NCBI RefSeq assembly: GCF_012102745.1
Contig: NZ_JAAVSY010000004.1
Span: 1-64,000 of the forward strand
Direction of reading: 5' to 3'
Length of the DNA: 64,000 nt
Origin: Haematospirillum sp. H4485
GTDB lineage: Bacteria; Pseudomonadota; Alphaproteobacteria; Rhodospirillales; Rhodospirillaceae
Below are positions 47,327-58,435 of this stretch, piece after piece. The notes under the pieces are model-generated. The model was not told the DNA's origin. It was given only the letters and a program-made list of their open reading frames with translations, and made no database searches. The number at the start of each line of letters is the position of its first letter. Positions within the stretch are counted from its first letter, which is position 1. The position numbers and the translations under genes were made by a program.

Positions 47327-48676
47327 ATGGCCCGAAACCGCAACGCCTGTACCGTTCTTGTTCGTACACTCTTCATCATGACCCTCTCTGCCGGCTTGTC
47401 TGCCTGCTCGGGTGACAGTTGGTTCGGGGATGATGTGAAACCACCTGTGCCCGGAACCCGCATTTCTGTCCTGGAGCACGAGCGTTCCCTGAAACATGAC
47501 CCGGACCTGGCTGCATCCATTCGCCTGCCCGCCCCGGAAGACAATGCACAATGGCCACAGCAGGGCGGGTACAGCCACCATGCCATGCAGCACATGAAAG
47601 TGTCGGCATCGCCAAAAGTTGCCTGGATTCGCTCCATAGGCAGTGGCTCAGGCCGACGGGACCGCCTGATGGGGGAACCCGTCGTTGCGAACGGTACTGT
47701 TTATACCATTGATACCTCGGGTGTAGTGACAGCGCTCAACGCCCAAAGCGGTGCAACCTTGTGGCACAAGGCGTTGGCCCCTGATCACGAGGATGACGGT
47801 TACCTGATGGGTGGCGGCGTCGCCTTCAACAATGGACGGCTGTTTGTCACAACCGGATTTGCCGACGTTATTGCATTGAAGGCAGACAAGGGTGAGGAAA
47901 TCTGGCGGCGGTCCGTCCCGGCCCCGATGCGGGCCGGTCCAACGGTCAGCGACGGTCGTGTCTTTGTGACAACGCTGGACAACAAGGCCCTCGCCCTTTC
48001 TGAAGAGAACGGATCAATCGTATGGACATACTCGGGGGTTGAGGAGAATACATCGGTTCTGGGAGCTGCTGCTCCCGCCGTCATGGGTGGCGTCGGGATT
48101 TTCCCCTTCACCAGCGGCGAGGTTGTGGCCTTGCGTACGGATACAGGGGCAGCCCTGTGGGCAGACAGCGTGGTGGCAACACGACGCACCGATGCAACCG
48201 GCACGCTGGCGGCCATTGCTGCCCGTCCGGTGATTGATAGGACCCGCATTTTTGTTCTGGGGCATTCCGGGCTTCTGACCGGAATAGACATGCGCACAGG
48301 GGAACGGGCATGGGAACTGTCGATGGCTGGCCTGCATCAGCCCTGGATTGCAGGGGACTGGCTGTTTGCCGTCACCCTGGATGCTGAAGTGGTCGCCATT
48401 GATGCAAGAAACGGGAAGATCGCCTGGATCACCTCCCTTGACCTGTGGGAAGACCCTGAAGACAGAAAGGGACGGATCACATGGGCTGGTCCCGTGCTGG
48501 CCTCTGACCGTCTTGTCCTTGCAGGATCACAGGGCAAGGCGGTCAGCATAAACCCCTATGACGGGGCCGTCATCGGCCACCTGGATATGCCTGCCGGTAT
48601 ATCCCTGTCTCCTGCTGTCGCACATGAAGCCCTGTACTTCCTGACCGACGCCGGGGATGTCGTCTGCGTTCGCTGA
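47327..48676 (+). CDS. bamB: Outer-membrane assembly lipoprotein BamB
   Basis: The 449-residue protein has a lipoprotein signal ending LSACSG (Cys ~27) and an eight-bladed PQQ beta-propeller with repeated AL(N/R)xxxGxxxW motifs ([29 protein letters not shown]). BamB supports BamA in outer-membrane protein insertion. ATG 47327 has GGGAGA upstream, somewhat far; a frame to 47273 is unlikely. It lies between the YfgM-like gene and der. Confidence 0.92.
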   Translation: MARNRNACTVLVRTLFIMTLSAGLSACSGDSWFGDDVKPPVPGTRISVLEHERSLKHDPDLAASIRLPAPEDNAQWPQQGGYSHHAMQHMKVSASPKVAWIRSIGSGSGRRDRLMGEPVVANGTVYTIDTSGVVTALNAQSGATLWHKALAPDHEDDGYLMGGGVAFNNGRLFVTTGFADVIALKADKGEEIWRRSVPAPMRAGPTVSDGRVFVTTLDNKALALSEENGSIVWTYSGVEENTSVLGAAAPAVMGGVGIFPFTSGEVVALRTDTGAALWADSVVATRRTDATGTLAAIAARPVIDRTRIFVLGHSGLLTGIDMRTGERAWELSMAGLHQPWIAGDWLFAVTLDAEVVAIDARNGKIAWITSLDLWEDPEDRKGRITWAGPVLASDRLVLAGSQGKAVSINPYDGAVIGHLDMPAGISLSPAVAHEALYFLTDAGDVVCVR

Positions 48677-48702
48677 ATTTTCTGGAAAGTACGAATTTTA
48701 TC

Positions 48703-50208
48703 ATGACTTTTACGGTTGCCATTGTTGGCCGCCCCAATGTCGGCAAGTCTACGCTGTTCAACCGTCTGGTCGGCAGACGGTTGGCTATTGTTCATGACAT
48801 GCCGGGCGTAACCCGTGACCGTAAGGCCCATAAAGCCAGCCTTGCTGGTATGGACTTTATGGTTATCGATACAGCAGGCTTGGAAGACAGTACGGACGAG
48901 AGCCTGGAAGGGCGGATGCGGGCGCAAACAGAAGCCGCTCTTGATGAGGCTGATGTCGCGCTGTTCCTGATTGACAGCCGGGCCGGGGTAACCCCCCTGG
49001 ATGCTCACTTTGCTGCCCTTTTACGCAAGCATCCGACCCCTGTTATCCTGTGCGCAAACAAGTGCGAGGGCAAGGCCGGTGCACCGGGGCTTTACGAGTC
49101 CTGGAGTCTGGGCCTTGGCGAACCTGTTGCTGTTTCGGCTGAACATGGCGAAGGTATGCTGGAGCTGTTCCAGGCTCTTCTACCGTTTGCTCGTGAAGCC
49201 GGAGCAGAACCACCCGAGGACGGTGAAGGCCCGTTGGCATCCATCGTCAGGGAAACGGATGACATAACAGACGGTGACAGCACGGCTGATGAGGCCAGCG
49301 ATGACGACGATGACTCACTCACCCCTGCCGCTTCGGATGCTGACACCGACGAAGAAGAAGAGCTGGAACCCTATGAGGAACCTGGCCGACCGGATCGCCC
49401 CCTGCAAATGGCCATTGTCGGGCGCCCGAATGCCGGCAAGTCAACCTTGATCAACCAGCTGCTGGGGCAGGAACGCATGCTGACTGGTCCCGAGGCTGGC
49501 ATCACACGTGATTCGGTAGAGATAGACTGGGAATGGCAAGGGCGGCGCATCCGCCTTGTCGATACAGCAGGCATACGCCGGCGCGCCCGCATCGATGACA
49601 GCCTGGAAAAGTTGTCTGTTGCCGAAACTCTCAACGCCATTCGCATGGCGGAGGTTGTGGTGTTGATGCTCGATGCCAACGCCATATTGGAAAAACAGGA
49701 TCTGACGATTGCCAGGATGGTAATTGATGAGGGGCGAGCTCTTGTTATCGCAGTCAACAAATGGGATGCCGTAGACAACCGCCAAGAAGCCCTGCAACAG
49801 CTTGATGATCGCCTGCAAAAGTCATTGCCGCAGGTTCGGGGTATACCGACCCTGACAATTTCCGCCTTAAGGGGTCGCGGAATGGATCAGCTGATGAAAA
49901 CAGCCTTTGCTGTTCATAGGGTCTGGAACACACGTGTCACCACATCAAAGCTGAATCGCTGGCTGGCAGAGATGACCGAACGCCACCCGACCCCCCTGTC
50001 CAAACAGGGGCGACGGATTCGCCTGCGCTTTATGACCCAAGCCAAAACACGCCCCCCAACCTACGCCATTTTTGCATCCAAGCCTGATGAACTGCCGGAT
50101 AGCTATATGCGCTATCTGGTTAACGGTCTGCGGGACACATTCGGGATAGAGGGTGTGCCGATCAGAATTTTTCTGCGCAAACGGGATAACCCGTTTGACA
50201 AGAAGTAA
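48703..50208 (+). CDS. der: Ribosome-assembly GTPase Der
   Basis: The 501-residue protein has two tandem GTPase domains (G1 GRPNVGKS at ~9-16 and GRPNAGKS at ~240-247; DTAGL, DTAGI; NKC and NKWD) and a C-terminal KH-like domain. It acts in 50S subunit assembly. The linker between the GTPase domains (~171-226) is unusually long and acidic, with about 25 Asp/Glu, including runs of five D and four E. The gene follows bamB by 26 bp and is closed by a terminator. Confidence 0.96.
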   Translation: MTFTVAIVGRPNVGKSTLFNRLVGRRLAIVHDMPGVTRDRKAHKASLAGMDFMVIDTAGLEDSTDESLEGRMRAQTEAALDEADVALFLIDSRAGVTPLDAHFAALLRKHPTPVILCANKCEGKAGAPGLYESWSLGLGEPVAVSAEHGEGMLELFQALLPFAREAGAEPPEDGEGPLASIVRETDDITDGDSTADEASDDDDDSLTPAASDADTDEEEELEPYEEPGRPDRPLQMAIVGRPNAGKSTLINQLLGQERMLTGPEAGITRDSVEIDWEWQGRRIRLVDTAGIRRRARIDDSLEKLSVAETLNAIRMAEVVVLMLDANAILEKQDLTIARMVIDEGRALVIAVNKWDAVDNRQEALQQLDDRLQKSLPQVRGIPTLTISALRGRGMDQLMKTAFAVHRVWNTRVTTSKLNRWLAEMTERHPTPLSKQGRRIRLRFMTQAKTRPPTYAIFASKPDELPDSYMRYLVNGLRDTFGIEGVPIRIFLRKRDNPFDKK

Positions 50209-50232
50209 GGCGTGAACAGTGCCGGGAACCAG

Positions 50233-50269
50233 AACGGTCGGGTCATTCAATTGATCTGGCCGTTTTTTT
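50233..50269 (+). terminator. Rho-independent terminator after der
   Basis: AACGGTC pairs with GGCCGTT (one G-U pair) around an 18-24-nt inner segment that can extend the stem, followed by seven T. It lies 25 bp after the der stop. Confidence 0.75.
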
Positions 50270-50468
50270 GTGTCCCCATAGCACCCTAATTCAGATGCCT
50301 ACATATACAATCATAAATTTTAATCACGAATCATAGTCTATTTACCGGATCATTGTTCCGTGCAATAAAGATGCATTTGCAGGCATAAAACTACAAAAAA
50401 TTGTGTATTTTTCTGCAATTTCATCGCCTTAAACAAGGCAGATAACCACGGAATGAGGATTGGCACCC

Positions 50469-51910
50469 ATGTCGCTGAATGCGCTGGCCCCGGCACCGCA
50501 CGCCGCCCCCTTACCTGACCGTGACGTTGCTTCCCTCTACACGCGGCTGCGATGGCAGATTTTCTCTGGCATCTTCATCGGCTACGCCGGGTATTATCTG
50601 GTACGCAAGAACTTCTGCCTGGCCATGCCGTATCTGATAGAAGAAGGCTATTCCCACGGTGAATTGGGAATAGCTGCTTCAGGCCTATCTGTTGCCTATG
50701 GACTATCCAAATTCTTGATGGGTGCTGTTTCCGACCACTCCAATCCCCGGCTCTTCATGCCGCTCGGGCTTTTTCTTTCCGCCACCATCGTCTTCATACT
50801 GGGATATGCGTCTTGGGCAACGTCAAGCATTGCCATGATGGGTATTCTTTTGTTTGCAAATGGCTGGGCGCAAGGCATGGGATGGGCACCGTGTGGTCGC
50901 ACCATTGTAACTGGTGGCCACAGTCAGAGCGCGGGCTGATCGTTTCTGTCTGGAATGCAGCACACAATATCGGCGGTGGTCTTCTGGGGCTTCTGTTCCT
51001 GACCGGTATGGGCTGGTTTAACGACTGGCATGCCGGTTTCTATGTACCGGCAGGGTTTGCTTTCGTTATTGCTGTCTTCACAGCCCTGACTCTGCGCGAT
51101 ACACCACAGTCCTGTGGATTGCCATCTGTAGAAGATTACAGCTCTGGTCGTCAAACGCCTCACCGACCAGAACAGAAAATGCCTTTTCGTATGGTTATTG
51201 GACAGCATGTCATCCCCAATACCATGCTGTGGTGGCTTGCAGGCGCAAGCGTTTTTGTACACCTGATCCGGTTCGGGGTTCTGGATTGGGCACCGACATA
51301 TCTGAAAGAAACAAGAGACTTTGATGTTGGAGTCTCTTCATGGGTTTACTTCCTGTACGAATGGGCTGGTATTCCGGGCACTCTGCTCTGTGGCTGGCTA
51401 TCAGATCGGCTGTTTTCGGCGCGACGGGCACCCGCTGGCATCCTGTTCATGGCTCTGATTCTCTGCGCCCTTCTTGTGCAGTGGCTCGGGACAGCCCAGA
51501 ATCCCTACATTGAAATGACAGCATTTCTGGCTATCGGCTTCCTTATTTACGGCCCTGTCATGTTGATAGGATTGCACGCTATGGAACTGGTACCCAAGAA
51601 TGCTGTCGGAGCGGCAGCAGGATTTACCGGCCTATTTGGCTATTTGTGCGGATCCGTCGCAGCCAATGCCATGATGGGGTACACGATCGACCTATTCGGC
51701 TGGAACGGAGGCTTCGCACTTTTGACCGGGGCCTGCGTCATGGCAACAATCTGCTTGCTCAGAACACAGATGTCTCACCGATCTTACGCCAGTCCCCCGA
51801 CTTCACATCAGGACGCGCCGGGCAACACCTATGTCTGCCCACTACTACAGCCAGCCTTTGCGCTTGAAGTACAGGAAGGGTACAACCGCCGACATGAGCA
51901 TCAGGAATAG
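50469..51910 (+). pseudogene. GlpT/UhpT-type MFS transporter broken by a one-base frameshift
   Basis: Residues 1-156 (ATG 50469, stop at 50939) match the N-terminal half of organophosphate:phosphate antiporters ([25 protein letters not shown]-like region). The rest continues in another frame with [24 protein letters not shown]. Restoring one base near 50907-50909 joins the two into a full ~12-TM protein. The C-terminal frame then runs 66 bp into corA on the other strand, longer than the family, so the natural stop may also be lost. Either a true pseudogene or a sequencing error. Substrate would be a phosphorylated sugar or glycerol. Confidence 0.85.
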
Positions 51911-52828
51911 CGCCCATGGGTACCCCAGTGCCCACTTCAGCTCGGGCATCAGCTCGAAATTCATGCCATAGATACTGGCAATCATGGTCGGAGGCAGGAA
52001 AACAACGGAAACAACCGAGAAGATTTTGATAATCGAGTTCTGCTCGATATTGACCATGCCAAGGGTTGCATCCAGCAGGAAGCTGATCTTGCCAGCCAGA
52101 AAGGTGGCATGATCCAGAAGGCTTTGCACATCGCGCCACATAATCTTGACCTGAGCCCTGGCTTCCTGACCCTGACTGGGTAACCCCTGGTCTAGGAATG
52201 CCAGAAGCCGCCCAATCGACATCAAGCTTTCGCGCGCACGGGATGCAACGTCGCCAGTTTGGCCGATATCGCGTAAAATCTCCTGAAAGTCACGACTTTC
52301 AGCTTGGTTCACTCGCCTCTGACCGGTTGGTGTGTGATTGAAAACTTCGGAGGATATGGTATCGACGCGAGCCATCTCACGTTCCAGAATATCGGCAGCA
52401 CGCTCGATAACTGTTTCCAACAAGTTTACCAATATTACATCGCCGGTCTTCAATCCCTGCTGCCGGCTGGCACGTGTAGCAAAGGCCCGAAACGGCTTGG
52501 GTTCAGCGTGGCGCACTGTCACCAGTCGCTCGCCGGACAGAATAAAGGTCACAGCTGTTGTTTCCGGATGCTCCGTATCGGACTGGGCCAGCACGACGGC
52601 TGTCATGAAAACAGCGCCATCTTCCTGATACAACCGGCTTGAAGCCTCAATCTCCTGCATTTCCTCCCGGGTTGGCAGGGCAATATCAAGAGCCTGCTCG
52701 ACTCGATGAACCTCGGCCGTTACCGGTTGGTACAGATCAATCCACACCACTTCCGGCGGAACCGGAAGCCCCGGAGCCGGAGGAAAGGAATACAGACCGG
52801 CCGGTCCTGGCACATAGACGGTCAGCAT
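51845..52828 (-). CDS. corA: Magnesium/cobalt transporter CorA
   Basis: The 327-residue protein has a large cytosolic N-terminal domain and two C-terminal TM helices, with the signature YGMNFELMPEL between them and a short basic tail (YFKRKGWL). CorA forms a pentameric channel for Mg2+ and Co2+. The ATG at 52828 gives the family start MLTVYVPG. Its 3' end overlaps the antisense end of the broken MFS gene. Confidence 0.95.
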   Translation of the reverse strand: MLTVYVPGPAGLYSFPPAPGLPVPPEVVWIDLYQPVTAEVHRVEQALDIALPTREEMQEIEASSRLYQEDGAVFMTAVVLAQSDTEHPETTAVTFILSGERLVTVRHAEPKPFRAFATRASRQQGLKTGDVILVNLLETVIERAADILEREMARVDTISSEVFNHTPTGQRRVNQAESRDFQEILRDIGQTGDVASRARESLMSIGRLLAFLDQGLPSQGQEARAQVKIMWRDVQSLLDHATFLAGKISFLLDATLGMVNIEQNSIIKIFSVVSVVFLPPTMIASIYGMNFELMPELKWALGYPWALFLMLMSAVVPFLYFKRKGWL

Positions 52829-52903
52829 GGCAACTCCCTGTCAGCGATCCCTCTCTATACGCCGCCCCGCCCCCCGGGGGAACCATCTATATGCACGGTG
52901 ATA

Positions 52904-53671
52904 TCACCCAGTGAACTGTTCGGACAAAATTCTTTCCTCAAGGTTATGCTCGGGATCGAACAGAACAGGTAACACGATCGAGCGATCCTCGCGCACGGAG
53001 ACCCGTATGACATCACGCACTTCGGTATAATCGGCCACAGCCGAGACCGGGCGCTTTTCGCCCTCTATAATGTCAAAATCAAGGGATACCTGATGAGAAA
53101 GAACAGCACCACGCCAGCGCCGGGGACGAAATGCCGAAATCGGTGTCAAAGCCATGACGTTTGATCCCATGGGAAGAATGGGACCATGTGCAGAGAGATT
53201 ATAGGCAGTTGAACCTGCCGATGTGCACACAAGCGCCCCGTCACAGATCAATTCCGGCAAACGGACCTTTCCGTCTACGCTGATACGGATCTTGGCTGCC
53301 TGACGCGTCTGACGCAGCATTGAAACTTCGTTGATTGCAAGGGCATGCAGGGTATCCCCTTGGCTGGTCAGCGCCGTCATCGCCAAAGGGAACAGCTGAA
53401 CGCAGGTCGCCTTTGCCAGGCGCTCCTCCAGCCCATGCTCGGCATACGCATTCAACAGAAAGCCGACCGTTCCCCGGTTCATGCCATAGATCGGTTTTTT
53501 CAATGCCATATGGCGGTGCATGGTTTCCAGCATGAAACCATCCCCCCCCAAGGCCACAATAACATCAGCCCGATCCGCAGGAACCTGACCATAGCGCTGA
53601 CAAAGGCGCTCCAGTGCTTCTTCGGCAGCAGAGGTAGCAGCAGCGGTGAAGCAGATCGAACCAAACGCCAT
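52904..53671 (-). CDS. nadK: NAD kinase
   Basis: The 255-residue protein has the NAD kinase motifs [16 protein letters not shown] (GGDG near the N-terminus), [10 protein letters not shown] and [18 protein letters not shown]. It makes NADP from NAD and ATP. ATG 53671 has GAGG 5 nt upstream and gives the short alphaproteobacterial length; an open frame to 54019 overlaps the divergent DUF952 gene and is rejected. Confidence 0.94.
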   Translation of the reverse strand: MAFGSICFTAAATSAAEEALERLCQRYGQVPADRADVIVALGGDGFMLETMHRHMALKKPIYGMNRGTVGFLLNAYAEHGLEERLAKATCVQLFPLAMTALTSQGDTLHALAINEVSMLRQTRQAAKIRISVDGKVRLPELICDGALVCTSAGSTAYNLSAHGPILPMGSNVMALTPISAFRPRRWRGAVLSHQVSLDFDIIEGEKRPVSAVADYTEVRDVIRVSVREDRSIVLPVLFDPEHNLEERILSEQFTG

Positions 53672-53860
53672 AAAGCCTCGCTGATGGCAACAAACAACAC
53701 AGGGGAACACGGGAATGTCAGTATAATCGAGCCGCATTCCCTTGCCTACCCGCCGCCCGCTCTCCATCACAAGCGTAATATCCTGTCTACCTGCCACCCT
53801 ACAGGACAGGACTAAAAGTTTCTTTCGATATCCGGGGCTCTTGAGGTACAGTTCTCGATC

Positions 53861-54262
53861 ATGAGCTATACACATATCCGGCGTGATCTGCGCCCTGAAC
53901 ACGACACACGATCCCCGCAACGGCTGTATCGTCTTATTTTGCCCGAACAGTGGCGCCAGGCCGTCCGCGAAGGCTTTTTCGAAGGGTCTCCCACCGACCG
54001 GGCCGACGGGTTTATCCATCTGTCAACCGCAGCTCAGGTTATGGGAACGGTGGAACGCTGGTTCTCTGAAACACCTGAACTGATGCTGCTGCGCCTTGAC
54101 CGCGACCGCTTGGCCGGGGCTGTGCGTATGGAGGGACCTGAACTCTACCCACACCTCTACGGTCTTCTTCCGATCGAGGCGGTGCAGGAAACATGGGATC
54201 TTCCATTGAACGAAAACCTGCGCTTTATATTCCCGACCGAAATTATCTTGGCCTCATCCTGA
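53861..54262 (+). CDS. DUF952 family protein
   Basis: The 133-residue protein matches DUF952 ([50 protein letters not shown]-like PHLYGLLP). The function is unknown; the fold is glutathione-transferase-inhibitor-like in some annotations. It is divergent from nadK and 9 bp upstream of pyrD, a common alphaproteobacterial pairing. Confidence 0.88.
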   Translation: MSYTHIRRDLRPEHDTRSPQRLYRLILPEQWRQAVREGFFEGSPTDRADGFIHLSTAAQVMGTVERWFSETPELMLLRLDRDRLAGAVRMEGPELYPHLYGLLPIEAVQETWDLPLNENLRFIFPTEIILASS

Positions 54263-54271
54263 TTTGCATTG

Positions 54272-55348
54272 ATGCCGCTTGATCTCTACCGCCGTGTTGC
54301 AGCGCCACTTCTGGGACGAATGGACCCGGAGCAGGCGCATCGCGTGGCGATACTGGCTGCACAGTCGCTCCTATTCCCGCTCTTCACACCTCCGCCTCAA
54401 CCAGAATTGGCTATTTCTCTTTGGAACCGGACTTTTCCCAATCCGGTTGGTCTGGCCGCAGGATTCGATAAAAACGGTAAAGTCGCTGATGCCATGCTGC
54501 GCATGGGATTTGGTTTTGTAGAGATTGGTGGCGTTACACCCCGCCCGCAGGATGGCAACCCAAAACCACGCCTGTTCAGGCTCCCGGAAGATGGGGCCAT
54601 CATCAACCGGATGGGGTTCAACAATGATGGCATGCACGTTGTCAGCCAAAGGTTGGCACGCTTGCGCAACAGCAAGCGAACACTTCATGGATTGATCGGT
54701 GTCAACCTGGGCAAGAACAAGGACACGATCGATCCGGCTGACGATTACGTGAAAGGCGCCACAACCTTTGCCGGTTTGGCGGACTTCCTGGTTATCAATG
54801 TATCAAGCCCGAATACACCGGGATTGCGGGCACTGCAGGAACGCAAGCATCTGGAGCACATTGTCAGCAGCGTGCGACGCACCTTGGAGCAGGATACGAA
54901 CTCGACCCCGTTGCTGCTCAAGATTGCTCCTGACCTTGGAGAGCAAGATGAAGTGGAGCTTGCAGCCTTGGCCTGCGACAGTGGTATTGATGGACTGGTT
55001 GTCGCCAACACTACGCTGGCACGTCCGGATACGCTGATGGGACAGGCCCGTCATGAAGCGGGTGGGTTGTCCGGTCGCCCTCTCCGCACGGCATCAACAG
55101 CCTTGCTGCGACGCATGTACCACCTGACCAAGGGAAGCATTCCCCTGATAGGGGTTGGCGGCATTGGCAGTGGCGCTGATGCCTGGGAAAAAATAAAGGC
55201 CGGGGCTTCCCTCATACAACTGTACACCGCCTTGGTCTACCAAGGGCCATCCCTGGTTCAGCAGATCAGGGATGATCTTGTTCTTCTGGCAAAGCGCGAA
55301 GGTTTCCATTCTGTTGCGGAGGCTATTGGTGCCGACCACAATTCCTGA
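54272..55348 (+). CDS. pyrD: Dihydroorotate dehydrogenase (quinone), class 2
   Basis: The 358-residue flavoprotein has the class 2 N-terminal helical extension (membrane association), NPVGLAAGFDKNGK, VNLGKNK, and the catalytic base region FLVINVSSPNTPGLR (Ser as base). It feeds electrons from dihydroorotate to the quinone pool. ATG 54272 is taken; a TTG directly before it is in frame. The last codons overlap the HAD gene. Confidence 0.95.
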   Translation: MPLDLYRRVAAPLLGRMDPEQAHRVAILAAQSLLFPLFTPPPQPELAISLWNRTFPNPVGLAAGFDKNGKVADAMLRMGFGFVEIGGVTPRPQDGNPKPRLFRLPEDGAIINRMGFNNDGMHVVSQRLARLRNSKRTLHGLIGVNLGKNKDTIDPADDYVKGATTFAGLADFLVINVSSPNTPGLRALQERKHLEHIVSSVRRTLEQDTNSTPLLLKIAPDLGEQDEVELAALACDSGIDGLVVANTTLARPDTLMGQARHEAGGLSGRPLRTASTALLRRMYHLTKGSIPLIGVGGIGSGADAWEKIKAGASLIQLYTALVYQGPSLVQQIRDDLVLLAKREGFHSVAEAIGADHNS

Positions 55349-56240
55349 CACACCTGAACCATCATCCGGTCTGTATATTCCCTTGCAACTTCCCGGCCTG
55401 CGCGCCGCCGCCGGGCTGTGGAACGTGTTTATTCTGGATCTGTGGGGCGTGATTCACGACGGTGTCGCGGCGTATCCCCATTCAGCCGAGACCTTGCGTC
55501 AACTGCGGGCCACGGGGGCACGTGTGATGTTGCTGTCCAATGCACCACGACGTGCCTCTGCCCTGATAACGCAGATGGAGACCATGGGAATCCCCCGTGA
55601 TCTGTATGACGGTATCCTGTCATCAGGGGATGCTGTGCATCATGCTCTTCTGACCCGCAAGGACCCCGCTTTTGCCGCACTGGGAAATACATGCTTTCAT
55701 CTGGGGCCAGAACGGGATCTGACAATTTATGAAGAGACCGGCGTTGTACTGACAGACCTGGATCACGCCACATTCATCATGAATACTGGTCCGGTCAGCT
55801 TGGACGACAGTGCCGATGACTACCGGACCATGCTGGCCAAAGGCGTGCAAGCCGGACTGCCGATGGTATGCGCCAACCCGGACAGGATTGTCATCCGACA
55901 GGGAAAGACCATCGTGTGTGCGGGTGCCTTGGCGGATATCTATCTGGAATACGGGGGGACGGTTATCTGGAGAGGAAAGCCTGATCCTGCGGTATATCGG
56001 TTGTGTCTGGAGAAAATGGGGTTTCCCTCAACCGGCGTCTGCACAATCGGAGATTCCCTTGAAACAGACATGGCTGGTGCGGCGGCGGCGGGTATCGACG
56101 GGCTATGGGTAACGGGTGGCATTCATGCTGATGAAGTCGGCGGTGCCTACGGGAAGCCTGCCGATCCCCTGCGCATGGCACGCCTTGCCGCCCGCCATGG
56201 CGTTCGTCCAGCAGCTGCCTTGGCTGGTTTTATCTGGTAG
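55329..56240 (+). CDS. HAD-superfamily hydrolase (TIGR01459 type, NagD-like)
   Basis: The 303-residue HAD phosphatase has motif I FILDLWGVIHDG (DxWGV variant), motif II LLSNAPRR, Lys region WRGKPDPAVY and motif IV IGDSLETDMAGA. It belongs to the NagD/PGP-like class IIA subgroup; the substrate is unknown. The start is GTG 55329, with GGAGG 6 nt upstream inside the pyrD 3' end (20-bp overlap), so translation is coupled to pyrD. Confidence 0.88.
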   Translation: MPTTIPDTPEPSSGLYIPLQLPGLRAAAGLWNVFILDLWGVIHDGVAAYPHSAETLRQLRATGARVMLLSNAPRRASALITQMETMGIPRDLYDGILSSGDAVHHALLTRKDPAFAALGNTCFHLGPERDLTIYEETGVVLTDLDHATFIMNTGPVSLDDSADDYRTMLAKGVQAGLPMVCANPDRIVIRQGKTIVCAGALADIYLEYGGTVIWRGKPDPAVYRLCLEKMGFPSTGVCTIGDSLETDMAGAAAAGIDGLWVTGGIHADEVGGAYGKPADPLRMARLAARHGVRPAAALAGFIW

Positions 56241-56266
56241 CCACAGGCAAAAAGGGACAATTTGTC

Positions 56267-57316
56267 ATGCATGCGTTATCCCCTCTGGAGTATCCTTGGG
56301 CAGAGCCACCAGCGCCGTCAAACGTACAAAAAGTAGGAGATGGTCTGCTCTGGGTCCGGATGCCCCTGCCCTTCGCCCTTGATCACATCAACCTGTGGAT
56401 ACTGGAAGATCTGGATGCAGGCCTGACCATCGTGGACACGGGCCTTGCTACAGACGAAACCCAAGCCATCTGGGACGAACTGCTGAACGGACCTCTGGCA
56501 GGTAAAGCCATATGGCAACTGCTGTGTACACATTTCCATCCCGACCATATGGGATTGGCCGGCTGGCTGTGCCAACGCTTCAATGCTCCTCTGACAACAA
56601 CACTGTCCGAATGGGCAATGGGGGTTATCTTGTCCTGTGACAGGTCTGAGGCTTTTTCAGAGAACCAAGCCGATTTTTATTACCGGGCAGGATTGAACCC
56701 GGAAAAAATTCACCGTGTCGAAAAACGGGGTAATACCCTCTCCCGGCGGGTTTCACCTGTTCCCAAACGCTTTAACCGCATCAGGCATGGCGATACGATC
56801 ATGATCGGATCGTACGCGTGGGATGTTATCATCGGACAGGGTCATTCTCCGGAGATGGCCTGCCTTTACTGCCCAACACAAAATATCCTGATTGCCGGAG
56901 ACCAAGTCTTACCCCGCATCAGTCCAAATATCAGTGTCTGGCCCAATGAGCCAGACGCCAATCCCTTGGCTTTATATCGGCATAGCCTGGAAATCCTGAA
57001 GGATCTGGTTCCGGACACAGCCTTGGTTCTTCCCAGCCATGGACTCCCGTTCCGTGGTCTACATCGAAGAATCGACGCCATTCTGCAACACCACAAAAAC
57101 CGTCTTGAAGACTGCCTTTCTGCCTGTCAGGACACACCACGCAGTGCTGCGGATCTTCTTAACGTTCTCTTCCGGTATCCCTTGGATGAACACGGCTTGC
57201 TCTTTGCTGTGGGAGAGGCCATTGCCCACATTCACCTCCTGGAACAAGAGAACGCCCTGGAGCGAGTACACGGGGCGGACCACATTGATCGCTTCATGGC
57301 GCGTCGCACAAAATGA
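56267..57316 (+). CDS. MBL-fold metallo-hydrolase
   Basis: The 349-residue metallo-beta-lactamase fold protein has the metal motif CTHFHPDHMGLAG (HxHxDH), a downstream GHSPEMACLYCP and a final SHGLPFRG. It also has a C-terminal winged-helix region, as in the LACTB2-like/BLACT_WH group. The substrate is unknown. It is 26 bp after the HAD gene in the same unit. Confidence 0.9.
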   Translation: MHALSPLEYPWAEPPAPSNVQKVGDGLLWVRMPLPFALDHINLWILEDLDAGLTIVDTGLATDETQAIWDELLNGPLAGKAIWQLLCTHFHPDHMGLAGWLCQRFNAPLTTTLSEWAMGVILSCDRSEAFSENQADFYYRAGLNPEKIHRVEKRGNTLSRRVSPVPKRFNRIRHGDTIMIGSYAWDVIIGQGHSPEMACLYCPTQNILIAGDQVLPRISPNISVWPNEPDANPLALYRHSLEILKDLVPDTALVLPSHGLPFRGLHRRIDAILQHHKNRLEDCLSACQDTPRSAADLLNVLFRYPLDEHGLLFAVGEAIAHIHLLEQENALERVHGADHIDRFMARRTK

Positions 57317-57473
57317 TACCCGAATCCAGCACTGCATTCGATAACCCGACACTGGTACAAAATCGGCATGGCAGGCTTCGCACCGCTCTCTTATACTGAT
57401 AACAAGAAGCATAGCCTGCGATAGATAATCCGGTGGCTTGCTTGTCAAAACCTGCTACAGGATGGAGTGGTTG

Positions 57474-58403
57474 ATGCCAACTCTCTTGGTATCGCATCAT
57501 GATTGTCTCGAGCACGAAACCGGCGGTTACCACCCCGAAAACCCTGATCGCTTGCGCACTGTTCTCCAGATCCTCGAAAGTGAGGATTTTTTTATGCTGC
57601 ACCGCGAAGAGGCCCCGCGCGCTACCTTGGAGCAGTTAACCCGCGTACACCCCCAGTCTTATATCGACGACATTATGAGCCATATCCCCAAGCAGGGATA
57701 TTATGCCATCGACAGCGATACACCGCTGTCACCGAAAAGTGGTGAAGCTGCACTGCGTGCTGCAGGGGGTGTCTGTGCAGCCGTTGATGCCGTAGTTGCA
57801 CGGCAGGCCCGCAATGCTTTTGTTGCCGTCCGTCCGCCCGGCCACCACGCAACCCGCACCCAGCCCATGGGATTTTGCATTTTCAACAATGTCGCCGTCG
57901 GGGCCATGCAAGCGCGGAGCATACACGGCCTTGGGAAAGTGGCTGTCATCGACTGGGATGTTCATCACGGGAACGGAACCCAGGACATTTTCTGGAATGA
58001 TCCTGATGCGTTTTATGCATCCACACACCAGTTTCCCCTGTATCCCGGCACCGGAAGCACAGAGGAAACGGGGGCATACAACAATATCGTCAACTGTCCT
58101 CTGCCGTCTGGATCAGACGGAACCGTGTTTATGGAAGCACTGGATAACCGCATCATACCGGCCCTGAAAAACTTCAGACCGCATATCCTGTTCATTTCGG
58201 CAGGGTTTGATGCACACGGACGCGACCCGCTGGCCAATATGAAGCTGACCGTCAAGGACTATGCCGAAGCAACCCGCAAACTGATGGGTGTTGCAGACAG
58301 CCTGTGCGGCGGACGCATCGTTTCTGTTCTGGAGGGAGGGTACGACCTGATCGCAACGGCCTCGTCAGCAGCAGCACATATCAGGGTCCTGATGGAAAAC
58401 TAG
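57474..58403 (+). CDS. Histone deacetylase-family hydrolase
   Basis: The 309-residue class II-type deacetylase-like protein has HHDCLEHETGGYHPENPDR, RPPGHHATRTQPMGFC, the metal-binding DWDVHHGNGTQD and SAGFDAHGRDPL. Relatives deacetylate polyamines or small acetylated compounds. ATG 57474 has GGAG 6 nt upstream. It ends at a hairpin shared with grxC. Confidence 0.93.
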   Translation: MPTLLVSHHDCLEHETGGYHPENPDRLRTVLQILESEDFFMLHREEAPRATLEQLTRVHPQSYIDDIMSHIPKQGYYAIDSDTPLSPKSGEAALRAAGGVCAAVDAVVARQARNAFVAVRPPGHHATRTQPMGFCIFNNVAVGAMQARSIHGLGKVAVIDWDVHHGNGTQDIFWNDPDAFYASTHQFPLYPGTGSTEETGAYNNIVNCPLPSGSDGTVFMEALDNRIIPALKNFRPHILFISAGFDAHGRDPLANMKLTVKDYAEATRKLMGVADSLCGGRIVSVLEGGYDLIATASSAAAHIRVLMEN

Positions 58404-58428
58404 GGCGGTCGTCCCGGCTATACCGCCC
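58403..58428. terminator. Hairpin between convergent HDAC-like gene and grxC
   Basis: GGGCGGT and ACCGCCC form a perfect 7-bp stem around a 12-nt loop, lying in the 32-bp gap between convergent stops. No T run follows, so it is a weak bidirectional terminator candidate. Confidence 0.4.
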
Positions 58429-58435
58429 CACACAT

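Noticed and set aside
53672-54019. N-terminal extension of the NAD kinase frame
   Set aside because: It would overlap the divergent DUF952 gene and lies outside the family length.
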